Source: Ctena decussata (taxonomy: Eukaryota; Mollusca; Bivalvia; Lucinida; Lucinidae). Taken from it: DNA of 64,000 nucleotides. Position numbers and translations under genes: made by a program. Below the pieces are notes generated by a model. The model saw nothing but the letters and a program-made list of their open reading frames with translations, ran no database searches and was not told the origin of the DNA. The stretch spans positions 97,758,979 through 97,822,978 of the forward strand of contig OZ022501.1 of assembly GCA_963989385.1 (NCBI GenBank), read 5' to 3'. Below are positions 47,216 through 57,869 of the stretch, one piece after another (within the stretch, counting starts at the first letter, position 1; each line of letters starts with the position of its first letter).

Positions 47216-48394
47216 GTAGGCTTACTGGCTTATTTTTCCCATTTGCATAAGTAACTGTTTTCCATTCTGTAGCTTGAAATTAATGAGTTTCCACTAAAAG
47301 AGGATCTGATTTTTGGCACCTTCTGACATTACTGTGATCCCATTATCTCTACTTGCAGGTCCCTCAGTACAAACTCTGGTAAAGTACTTATGACACACTA
47401 CCAAGGTACATATTCGCAGGGTTTGCATTTTTATTGAATGTTTGCATGGGTGGATAGAAATAAATACATACTAATTAACATCTGTTCCCTCAGTGTCTGA
47501 TTCAAAAGAGGATCATATTTTGAGTGGGTGATCTATAAATGTTCTGTCATGCACCTATAGCTTTTCTCCTATTGCTTTTTTATTTTTTTATTTTCTTATT
47601 TTTTTAGTCTTTCGGTATCATATATTCATGGAACATCTTCTGTGTACATTGCCTATATGTTACTAATGGACCATCATCTGCTATAATCAGTAGACCATCA
47701 AATGTATTTATTAGTAATCCATCATCCCGTTTATTTACCAGAGTAACATCACTAGAGTAAATATCAGTGGACAATCACCTGACCACCATCTGTATGTTCC
47801 AAGTAGACAATCATCTGTATTTACTAGTGGACCATAATTTATTTATGTATCATAATCTGCATTTATTAGCAGGCCATCATCTGTTTCTACTTATTACTGG
47901 ATCAGCTTCTGTCTTTAGTTACTAGCTGATCATCATCTGTATTTATCTGTTAGTTGATCATCATCATCATCATCTGTATTTATCTACAAAAGGTCATCAG
48001 CTGTATTCATTTATCTGGATCTGTAGTTCTTTACTTCTGGCTCATCATATGTATTCACTTCTGGCTCATTGTATGTTTTCATTTTTATCATGCACCTGCT
48101 GCAAAATTCCACTGATGACAGGGGTATGATAACACAATGTGATATCATGTCACTGTAGAACTGCGCTTGTGCGAATGTTATCAGGTCATGTCTTCTGAAG
48201 CGATCTCTGAAGACAATTGGCTGTATACTGACGCTGGCCATGATATCAACGTTCGATTGGTTAATTGACGTCACCGACTTACGTCATAACGCATTCATGA
48301 CGTCAGCAAGTTAGAACAAAACTGAGTTTGCTTAGGATTTGTTTGCCGCTCTTCATGCCGTAAAATCTTCTAATGATGCATGATAAATAGAAAA

Positions 48395-48529
48395 CCATGT
48401 AAGTGTCTTTTGATATCAAGTTTATCAGGCTCGACCAGAAACACGTCGGACTGGCTCGGCAAGCCTCGCCATTCTGACGCTGTTTCTGGTCTCGCCTGAT
48501 AAACTTGATATCAAAAGACACTTACATGG
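48395..48529. repeat. Hairpin element inside the minisatellite
   Basis: Stems CCATGTAAGTGTCTTTTGAT and ATCAAAAGACACTTACATGG extend for more than 40 bp, then a GC-rich partly paired loop with CGTCGGACTGGCTCGGCAAG. Confidence 0.85.
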
Positions 48530-49196
48530 TATTCTCTATATAAGAGGATTGTCATCTGTGTTAATTGCTAGCTGGTCATCATCTGTATTTATTTACTAGT
48601 TGATCATTATCATCATCTGATTAATTCACAAGTGGATCATCATCATTCTGTAGTTCTTTAATTCTGGATCATCATCTGTATTCATTTATAAGAGGATCAT
48701 CATCTGTACTAATTGCTAGTTGATCATCATCTGTGTTATCTACTAGTTGATTAGCATCTGTATTTATTTTCTAGTTGATCATCATCATCATCATCATCAT
48801 CATTATAATGTATTAATTCTCAAAAGGATCATCATCTGCATTCTTCTATTTGTGGGACATCATCTGTATTTCTTTACTACTGGGTCATCATAATAAATTG
48901 TATATATTTATCAGTCAATCATCATCTATATTCATTTAATAGATATTCATCTGTGTGTTTATCTACCAGCTGATCATCAGCATATCATCATCTATACTTA
49001 TTTACTAATGAATCACCATCTGTATTTATGTATTAGTGGATCACAATTAATATTTTTAATGGTGAATCATCATCTGTATTTATTTACTAGCTGATCATAA
49101 TCTGTGTGCTTATCTACCACCTATTTATTATCTACTGATAAGAAGACCATCATTTTTATTTTTTATCAGCTGTAGGGTTTTACTTCTGATGGTTAA

Positions 49197-50058
49197 GGTG
49201 GTGATAATCACTGATTTGGGACAAAGACAAAAATCTGCATAAAATACTCAAAATAACACTGATCTTTCCAAATCTTAGCAGATGCCTTCTTTATGTTGTT
49301 TCTCATAATTTAGAATCCCAAAATGCAGCATTTGTTAATGTTAAAAAGTGTTTTTATAAGAGAAGATCAAAGGGTAATTTTCTGCGAATAAATCTGAAAA
49401 AATAATATCATTATTGAAAATATACTTAGTGCTTAAAGTACCTTGTTGCATAATGGACAGCGTCCTAGCAATTATTTTTTCAAACTCTTTCACACATTAT
49501 CAGGCTGAGCAGATGAAAAAAGATGCAGTCTGTGTCCAATTTTTTTTGTCAAAACACACAGGTGAGACAGGTGATACTATTTTAACAAGGTTGAACAATT
49601 TCATCTACACACCACTGATCATGTCAGTAATGTAGTATTTATATTGTAGGTGTTAACATAGGTATGCTTGCCTACCCTATATTTAATATATGCGTCCAGT
49701 GTACATTTACTTTGTACATGGTTGAACATTTGAGAACTAGCTACCATTTTCATCTGGTCTACATTACAATTTGAGAAAGAGTTGGAAAAAATAATTGCTA
49801 GGACGCTCTTCATTATGCAATACTGCACCTTCAGCACTACGTAAATTTTCAATAACGATATTATTTTTTCAGATTTATTCGCAGAAAATTACCCTTTGAT
49901 CTTTCCTTATAAAAACACTTTTTTAAGCAGCATGTACGTCTATTTTGTATTCTAAACTGTAAAGAACAACAAAAATAAGAAGTTTGCTAACTTTCAGGGA
50001 GATACCTTACTTTTTTATGGTTTAATGCAGATTTTTACATTTACCATAAATCACCACC
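49197..50058. mobile_element. 862-bp foldback with TTAA duplications
   Basis: GGTGGTGATAATCACTGATT at the left and TAAATCACCACC at the right, flanked by TTAA (49193-49196, 50059-50062). Inverted arms of over 300 bp, sharing TCAAAGGGTAATTTTCTGCG and TAGCAATTATTTTTTC / its mirror, leave a short spacer. TTAA suggests piggyBac- or Kolobok-type mobilisation. Confidence 0.85.
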
Positions 50059-51064
50059 TTAACTGCATTAATTTACAAGTGGATCATCATCTGTATTCAT
50101 TTACTAGTGGATCATCACCAGTTTTTTCATATATCATCTGCATTTAATTACCAGATGTAAATTATCTGTATTTGTTCACTAATAGATCATCATCTGTACT
50201 TACTTTATTGCATACCATCATCTGCAGTCATAAGTGAACCATACTCTGCATTTATTTACTAGAGGATGATCATCTGTAATTATTCACTAGTTGATCATCA
50301 TATGTATTTATTTACTATTGGGTAAGTATCTGTATTTATTTATTTGTGGATTGTTGTCTGTAATAATTTATCAAAATTATCTCTATCTGTATTTGCTAGC
50401 GGATAATCATCTGCATTTATTCATTAGTAGATAATCATCTGTATTTACATGTATTTATAAGGGGATAACCATCTTTAGTTATTTATTAGTGGATAATCAT
50501 CTGTATTTACTTATTAGTGGATAATCATCTGCAATAACTTATTAGTAGATAATCATCTGTATTTACTTATTAGTGGATAATCATCTGTATTTATTCATTA
50601 GTGGATAATCATCTGTATTTATCTATTAGTGGATAATCATCTGCATTTTTTATTAGTGGATAATCATCTGTATTTAGCTATTAGTGGATAATCATCTGTA
50701 TTTAGCTACTAGTGGATAATCATCTGCATTTATTTATTAGTGGATAATCATTTGTAATTACTTATTAGTGGATAATCATCTGTATTTACGTATTATTGGA
50801 TAATCATCTGTATTTATTTATTAGTGGATAATCATTTGTATTTATCTATTAGTGGATAATCATCTGCATATATTTACAAAGCCATCATCTGCATTTATTT
50901 ATCAGGGTACATCATCTAATTTTTCCAGGTAGACCATCATCTAAACTTATCTGTAAGTGAATCATCATCTGTAGCTATTTATTTGCAGCTTTTTACCTAA
51001 ATTTACTAAAGGACCAGGATCTGCATTTATTTTGTCATGGGCCATCATTTGTATGTATTAGGAA

Positions 51065-52447
51065 ACCAAAATAACCTTGAGTATTAATTAGTGACAGATT
51101 ACCCTTACAAAAGTATGGAAGTACATGTGGTATTTTGTTGTTTTACCATTGTTTTGTCATAGTAAAAGCCCTACAGGGTTATGTAGCCATGTTTCTGTAT
51201 ATGCAACCATAAATAAAGAGTCTGTATCTGTACCTGAAGAACAATGTGGTAGGATTGGGTGGTTGGTTGTTTTGGGTTAAGCAGCTCTTTGAGACAGTAT
51301 TTCTGTCTATATCAAGCTATATCCCACAGGGAGGGAGAAAGAAAAGAGATAATATATCCACAGCCAATGTAGTGGGACATGCATAAAGACACTGTACCAA
51401 GTTCCATATAAATCATCATAAAACTTTAACCAAAGCATCAAAATGTGGACACCCACACTAGAGTAACAACAATACGCTCTTTCTTACTTTTGTACAGGCA
51501 AGCAACAACAAACTGAAGGGAAGATTATTCTGCAGGGTAAGAAACACAGTGAGACTGATCAGATGAACAGATGCTGTAGACTTGTCTAGAAATCACAGAT
51601 CATGAAATGGACCCCTCATCATTGAAATTCTAGCTCAAGTCCTGTGATCATATGGAATTACATGCCTTTTGCTATGATACAGATCAGTTTTCGGAAATTA
51701 TTTTAAGTCCTGACGACTACTGGGTCAAACTGAACTATAAAAGGATCTATTTACATATAAAAATTGATCCTCAGCAAATTACCCTGGTTTAAAATTGGGT
51801 TAAATTTACATAATTGCCACATTAAAAGCCATTAGTGCTGAAATTATATCTTTTTATTTCTAGCCATTAGTCCAATATTACACCAGTAATTGGGGCGAGC
51901 AAAACAAGGACTGTAACCAGACAACCTAGCTTGTTTGGGTCACTGCTTTCTAGAGGGCATAGCATAAACCTGGAATGGTGTGGAATGGAATAGGATGGAT
52001 AAGACTATTGCTGGCAACAGTTGGCTCCCAGATCCTGAGATGACGTCTTACAGGAAAGTATTTGTTCCCTCATAGCTGCTATATGTAACGAAAATGGAAT
52101 ATTGCACCTTCTTACCTCTTACCTCTTGAGACAATTTTCAAGAAAAAAAAATTATACCTGACTTTTTCATTAACTCTTTGTACCTCAAGTACTTGGAAGC
52201 CTTCAAGTCCTTACCACATCAGTGACATTAGCTGAATGACAAAGGTCAAACTGTACAACCCCAACACCAACACGACCATGGGCTGACTATGACAGCTGTG
52301 AACTTTCAATCAGGCACAGCCAGAAAGATATTTTGGACAGTACATTCATGAGAATTTCCTGATTGTGCGAATAATGAAAATGCCAACAAAACAGCATGAA
52401 CTAAATGTTGGTAGGACCGAAGTGTATCAGGAAGTTGCAGAAATATC
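51065..52447. other. No gene; partial foldback near 51970-52075
   Basis: GGAATGGTGTGGAATGGAAT and CGTCTTACAGGAAAGTATTT match half of the repeat at 6233 and 23455. Nothing else recognised. Confidence 0.45.
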
Positions 52448-52656
52448 TTATCCCTTAATGTGCCAAAAAGCAGACACCAAAATTTACCTCTGTAGAATTT
52501 CAAAAAATGTTTCGTCCAACAATATCATATTAAGAATTCGAACACTAGAGGCCAAACATGTAGATTCAGATGAGGTGGCTCATTATGAGCCACCTCATCT
52601 GGATCTACACTGTTTGCAAATTTAACTATTTTAATTTTTGGTGCTTTAAGGGTTAA
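52448..52656. mobile_element. MITE H2 copy
   Basis: AAGCAGACACCAAAATTTAC, hairpin GATGAGGTGGCTCATTATGA and GGTGCTTTAAGGGTTAA end. Confidence 0.8.
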
Positions 52657-52844
52657 TTGTCTGTAAGATTACTGTCAAAAACAGGAGAACACAAGAAGAC
52701 TCTACAGGACACCTGACAAACGCAAGTAGTTCTATAAAAATTCAAAATATTTTGACACCTAAATTTATCATTGTAATTGTCTGTAAAATTAAGAATTTTG
52801 GCTTTTTTCAATGCAGTAATGTGTCTGAAATCATGCAGATTGAA

Positions 52845-52915
52845 TGGCAAACAGTGTAGAGCTTGATAAGACTGCTCCTAAGGAGCAGTCCGATCTGGTC
52901 TGCACTGTTTGCTCA
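52845..52915. repeat. Hairpin H4 copy
   Basis: GGCAAACAGTGTAGAGCTTG and TCTGGTCTGCACTGTTTGC arms, loop GACTGCTCCTAAGGAGCAGT. Confidence 0.85.
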
Positions 52916-53400
52916 GCCTGATTTGACCAAATAGTTAGGATTTTTCTGGTAAATCTGAATGAAGAAGCCAAATTAGGACTTCCGGCGATTCAATGCAATG
53001 TTTTTTTTCCATATTTGTCATGCTGAACAATATTTCCATATTTTAATTATCAACAAATGTCTGTTGCTCTATTTGAGAATATCTGTATCTATATCTGTAT
53101 TTTTTCCATTTATTTTTATTTATTTTCATCCTACTTGCCAGGGGTAGGTGCACTCTGAAGTTAAGGCAACATGTACTAAAAGGTTCAGATGTTCTAATTT
53201 GAGATACCGTAATCGCCCCATTTACCGCACATGCCCCTATAACCGCACACCAAGGCCATTTCAGAAAAGAACATGCACAAGCGCACACTGCTTTTTCCTT
53301 TTGAAACTCACAAAATGCACCAAGTTCAACTTACCATTACTGTTTCAACAGCGACAGTGTTTTCAGTTTTGTTTTCCCGGCGCAATGTGCGAAGAGAGTA

Positions 53401-54071
53401 TAGGCCGTTTGCTGTCTATAAAACAGGTCATTTTGCTAAATATCTCTAAAACTACCACAGCTATCACTGTGAAGTAAAGCGCATCTTTAATGTCTATCTT
53501 ATACATAACTTATCTATAATTTTCCTCAAAATTATATTTTGAAACTAAAAAGTTTCTTTTGAAAACTGCCCATTTTTAGAAGATATTTTAACTGTATTTT
53601 ACAAGGGAGTAAGTTTATTTATGTAACAGCTTTTGAATGGTCAATATTTACCTATGTCAACTGTTAGTTAATTGTACAGAATTACTCAATGACACCTGTA
53701 TACCTGTTAATCTTTTCATCTGAGTAAAAATGAAATTCACTTATTTACTGGTTGGGAAGAGAATTGATTGGTGATGAATAGGATTAATCTATCTATAGAA
53801 ACATTTCTTGTTTTTGATGCATATATGGGCATTGCTTATAGCTATTACATTAAGTTATTGTACTCCCCTTTACTTAAGCTGAAAATTTTGTAAATTTTTG
53901 TAAAGGATTTAATAGACAAAAGCAAAAATATGACAAGATAAAATTTTGAAACTCAGTTTCCTGTTATGTATTAGTTTGACAATACAAGTGGAGGAAAAAA
54001 ATCAATTTTATCACCAGTAATAAAAGAGAAAATCTGCAAAATGACCTGTTTTATAGACAGCAAATGGCCTA
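53401..54071. mobile_element. TA-flanked element nested in the above
   Basis: TAGGCCGTTTGCTGTCTATA then AAACAGGTCATTTTGC is repeated inverted at 54036-54071 with one or two changes. 671 bp, no ORF of note. Confidence 0.85.
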
Positions 54072-54938
54072 AAACTCTCAATCGGGCATCCTCGCCGATA
54101 TTTACAGATTTGGCTGAAGTGTTATGATGTGTACATGTACGAGTGCGACCAGCGAACTCGGATCATCTTACACATCTGCGCCGTCTGATTAGCGTATTCT
54201 CTGTCTGCATCAACAATGGGAATGTACATGTTGATCCGAGAAGGATCGAGCTTACGAAGTTATGATGTTGCGGGAGTGCGCAGGCTGAACCGAGTCTTTA
54301 CCTTTCGTACATGCGAAAAGGCGCCATTCTTGTTATATATAGCAATAATGTGCACGTGCGCCAAAGTGCGCTGGGAAAGATACATGAACGACAGATGAGA
54401 AACTTGGGTTGCAAAAGAAATAAATTATCATAACGACAAACTCTTGTTTCCTGACAAAATCAGTCTGAATACATGCGCAAACTGAACGAAGCGACCAGCC
54501 TGCGCATATGCATGGTCTGTGCATTTAAACAAAGTTCGCGGTAGCCATAGGATAGGTTTATCATTGGCATAGCTGGCCCATGGGCCTCAAAAGGGCCTCA
54601 GGACACATTCGATCAGCAAACACCCGCATACAGTGCATTTGCGAACATTGACCAGTCTAACAAATCTCCTGGATTCGCCGATAGTTCGCAAAATAATTGT
54701 TTTAAGATGCGCAGACTGGTCTAAGGTTTTGATGTTTGCACATGTAATACGGTACCTTTCTCATGACACATTGCCAATATTTCTGCACCCTTGGACGTAA
54801 TATAGGACAGACAGAAATAGGGAAGATCAAAAGGACCGCATCTTCCAGAATTAGAATGTGTGTGTTATTAATAGAAGCCCATGAATTTAGAGCAGACCGC
54901 TTGTGGTGAATGAATAGCCAGAGCACTGACAAACTTAC

Positions 54939-55022
54939 CTGACGTGTTCAAACAATCATATATTAGGTCATCGTAAATGTGTTGAAATACTTTCCTTTCT
55001 TTCGGACTATTTATTTGGAATA
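54939..55022 (-). CDS. Weak candidate exon inside a TA-flanked transposon
   Basis: This 84-nt open segment lies between a pyrimidine-rich CATCTTCAG acceptor and a GTAAGT donor on the minus strand. Its 27 full codons read FQINSPKERKVFQHIYDDLI and then YDCLNTS; phase is 1 at both ends. It cannot sit in the C1-SAM transcript between exons 1 and 2 without breaking the C1 domain. It lies inside the 53205-55333 element, so it may be a transposase scrap, a captured host fragment or chance. I do not recognise the sequence. Confidence 0.25.
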
Positions 55023-55456
55023 CTGAAGATGGATGAAGAGAATGAAATACATGCATAATGAGGACATATTTAATACTGACACGTATGAGATATAATTTGC
55101 GACTTGACATGAGATCGTTTTTCTCCCGGAAATTGGCAATTCAAATAGTTCGAACACTAAATATTTTCATGACACTTCGGACACCCCAATCAGTATTGCC
55201 GACTATTTCGACTGTTCGTTTGTTGATTTTTCGTTCTGAGTGTGCGGTTATTAGAAACGTTTTTAACCACACCTTTTTGTTGCAATTTTGAAAAAGTTAA
55301 GCGCACCGTGCGTTAAATGGGGCGAATACGGTATGTATCAGAAACCCATCAAATGAACCAGGATATTATTACTGTTATTTTTTTTTTCAGTATAAAAACA
55401 GAAAAGTCTGGAGTTGTCAATATGGTCTAAAATAATGGAGACCAGATGCTGCATTG

Positions 55457-55705
55457 TTAAGTTTGAAAGTACACCATTTTGTTCCAGCTATTATGTTCTC
55501 CACCAAAGGTAATGGGGTGGGGTAAGGAAATAGGGGGACCCACTGTTGTCGGAGACAGTCTTGGTTTAACAGCTTGTCTGCATCTCTTGAGCCAAGAGCC
55601 AGTGAATGGATTTTTTACCAAGCTTGCATACCTAGCTACACCAACTGGGTAAGCTAAAGGTGTATTGACTTTTAGTGACCATGACCTTATTTTTTTTCTT
55701 GACAA
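55457..55705. repeat. Mollusc-style repeat with GGTAATGGGGTGGGG end
   Basis: CCACCAAAGGTAATGGGGTG to GGTGTATTGACTTTTAGTGA; minus strand open by chance. Resembles one end of the hairpin-ended elements at 17285 and 57870. Confidence 0.5.
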
Positions 55706-56030
55706 TTTCCATGGGGCATTTCATTTGACTCTCCTTGCAATATGCTCTGAGAAAAAAGTTTAGTACTAACAGTCAGGTTAATATTCATTCATTTGACTGG
55801 CACAAATGTTCAATTTGGTTCTGAAATAAGTTTTTTTTTCTCATACTAACAGGCGTGCTGCCATCATAAAGAGGGTCCAGAATGTAAAAAAAATTGAGCC
55901 CCAAAACTACAAAACTCAGCTCTATTTGATGCAACCTTAAGTCATGTGCATATTAATTTTGAACACTTAAATTAGCATGTGAATCTGCTCTGTTTCCATT
56001 TTAAAATTTCTAAAAAGGGAACTGGCAGCA
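55706..56030. other. No gene seen
   Basis: No signature. Confidence 0.35.
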
Positions 56031-56031
56031 G

Positions 56032-56135
56032 GCACATGAAACTGAAATGACATCGTACTGGTGTCAATGCGTCTTAATGACATTGCATCATCATACATAA
56101 GTATGACGTCATTTCGAAGTTATGTGCACACTGGG
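56032..56135. mobile_element. TGACGTC foldback, diverged copy
   Basis: GGCAGCAGGCACATGAAACT and TTATGTGCACACTGGG ends with ATGACGTCATTTCGAAG inside. Confidence 0.65.
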
Positions 56136-56343
56136 AAGACTCTGATCAGTCTAGTTTTGGCCTGTTTACATACACCCTATGGTACCTATTTACCTGATGC
56201 CTACCACAGAAACATTTTTAGAGCATGTAGCATAGTGATCAATCAGAAAAATATATCAGATAGTGTTTTCGGTGCCATCAATATCCGAAAGCATTCCAAT
56301 GAGATTCTGATCTCACAAAGCACTTGTTAAACTCAGAAAAATA

Positions 56344-56553
56344 TTAACCCTTTAAGCGCCAAAAAGCAGACGACAAAATTTACGTCTGCAGAATTTCAAA
56401 AAATGCCTTGTCCAAGATATTTCATATTGAGAATTCAAAGACTAGAGGGCAAACAGTGTAGATCCTGATGAGGCAGCTCATTTGAGCTGCCTCATCAGGA
56501 TCTGCACTGTTTGCAAATTCTGCTATTTTTTTCTCTGGCGCTTTAAGTGTTAA
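56344..56553. mobile_element. MITE H2 copy, best preserved
   Basis: TTAACCCTTTAAGCGCCAAA to CTGGCGCTTTAAGTGTTAA; hairpin GGCAAACAGTGTAGATCCTG with loop GAGGCAGCTCATTTGAGCTG. Confidence 0.9.
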
Positions 56554-56849
56554 GATCAATCTTCCTAAAGAAATTAGGTCTTCCACAAATGTCTTTTCAG
56601 GAAAATGCCAAAATATTTCCATTCTTCTCATGAACTCGGAAGAATATTTAGATCAATGTTCCTAAAGGAATTAGGTCTTCAAAGACATTGTTTCAGGAAA
56701 ATTCTTCTTAATTAATTATACTGCATCTTCTTCATACCAGAAATAACTTTTACGAAAGAGAAAGTTACTATCCTCTTTATCCAAAATAGTTTGACATCTC
56801 GACTAGTTCTGTCAAGGGCTTTCCCGTCTTTGAATTCTGACAAGTCTTG

Positions 56850-57560
56850 TCTGATTTGTACTGTATGGTGTGTCTGATGGGCAAATGATTTAAATAGCTC
56901 TCTGAAAACAGTGTAGACCATGATCAGACTGCTAAGAAGCAGTCTGATCAGGACCTACACAGTTTTCTCATTATCCTGACTCTCTTCTGTCAGGGTAATT
57001 TCGGTAAATAATGCAGTGATTTGTCCTGTACGGTGTATCTGAAGGCCAAATGATTTGAATAGCTCTCTGAAAACAATGTAGACCATGATCAGACTGCTAA
57101 GAAGCAGTCTGATCGGGACCTACACAGTTTTTTCATTCTCTTCTGTCAGGGTAATTTCGGTAAATAAATGCAGTGATTTGTCCTGTAGGGTGTGTCTGAG
57201 GGCCATATGATTAGAATAGCTCTCTGAAACAAATGTAGACCATGATCAGACTGCTTCTTAGCAGCTTTTTCATTCTCTTCTGTCAGGGTTATTTTCAGTA
57301 AATAATGCAGTGATTTGTCCTGTACAGTGTGTCTGAAGGCCAAATGATTTGATTAGCTCTCTGAAAACAATGTAGATCATGATCAGACTGCTAAGAAGCA
57401 GACTGATCAGGACCTACACAGTTTTTTTCATTCTCTTCTGTCAGGGTAATTTCGGTAAATAATGCAGTGATTTGGCCTGTATGGTGTGTCTGATGGGCAA
57501 ATGATTTAAATAGCTCTCTGAAAACAGCATAGATCATAAGCAGACTGCCAAGTGATTTTA
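56850..57560. repeat. ~160-bp tandem repeat, each unit carrying an H4 hairpin
   Basis: ATAGCTCTCTGAAAACAGTG starts five units at 56895, 57060, 57217, 57353 and 57515. The first, second and fourth keep the hairpin ATGATCAGACTGCTAAGAAG; the third and fifth are partly deleted. The array ends about 95 bp from the exon at 57655. Confidence 0.9.
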
Positions 57561-57654
57561 AATGTCAAGTGATTTTTTTTTGCCCAATTACAAGTCTGAC
57601 TTAAGGCTCCTGTTACTACAGGCATTTTTTTATGTACAATTAAATGGTACCTAC

Positions 57655-57702
57655 CTTCACATTTCTTGCCAATTTTTCCTATTCCCCAGATAAAATCATT
57701 AC
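57655..57702 (-). CDS. Exon 1 seen of a C1-SAM protein: middle of a C1 zinc-binding domain
   Basis: This 48-nt exon reads NDFIWGIGKIGKKCE on the minus strand. It is bounded by TTTTCAG (acceptor, higher coordinates) and GTAGGT (donor, lower coordinates). It opens with the last two bases (GT) of a split codon, which would be Cys if the previous exon ends in T, and it leaves one G to pair with CC of the next exon, giving Ala. C-x13-C across the join and the FIWG core are diagnostic of C1 domains of the protein kinase C type, which bind zinc and often diacylglycerol at membranes. The preceding exon with the first His and Cys residues of the domain was not found between here and 64 kb. Function beyond C1 is unknown. 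Confidence 0.8.
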
Positions 57703-57869
57703 CTGAAAATACAGAAGAAAACTTATTTAATAAGCCGTTATGAATTATAGAGGCATTTATGGGCCACCATATATAAGTGAGACTGTAGTCTTTGGACCTG
57801 ATGAACTATGAGGCAAAAGGACGTTATAATAATTTCAATATACAGCAGGCACACATAAAAAAGAATTGT

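Larger units (their letters stand above)
47630..51060. repeat. ~28-bp minisatellite, ATCATCTGTATTTATTTA type, interrupted
   Basis: The tightest part (50400-50870) repeats TTATTAGTGGATAATCATCT GTATTTAC. Flanks are decayed units with GGATCATCATCTGTATT. Three blocks of other DNA lie inside: 48060-48360, 48395-48529 and 49197-50058. Confidence 0.9.
53205..55333. mobile_element. TACCGTA-ended element, large member (2.1 kb)
   Basis: TACCGTAATCGCCCCATTTA then CCGCACATGCCCC at the left, GCGTTAAATGGGGCGAATAC then GGTA at the right. The first ~75 and last ~110 bp match the 328-bp MITE at 25780; the interior differs. No long ORF, so not autonomous. A second TA element is nested inside and the weak exon candidate at 54939 lies near its right end. 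Confidence 0.8.

Noticed and set aside
55457..55705. 82-codon minus-strand ORF
   Set aside because: The sequence is a mollusc-style repeat with a GGTGGGG-type end; the translation resembles no protein that I know.
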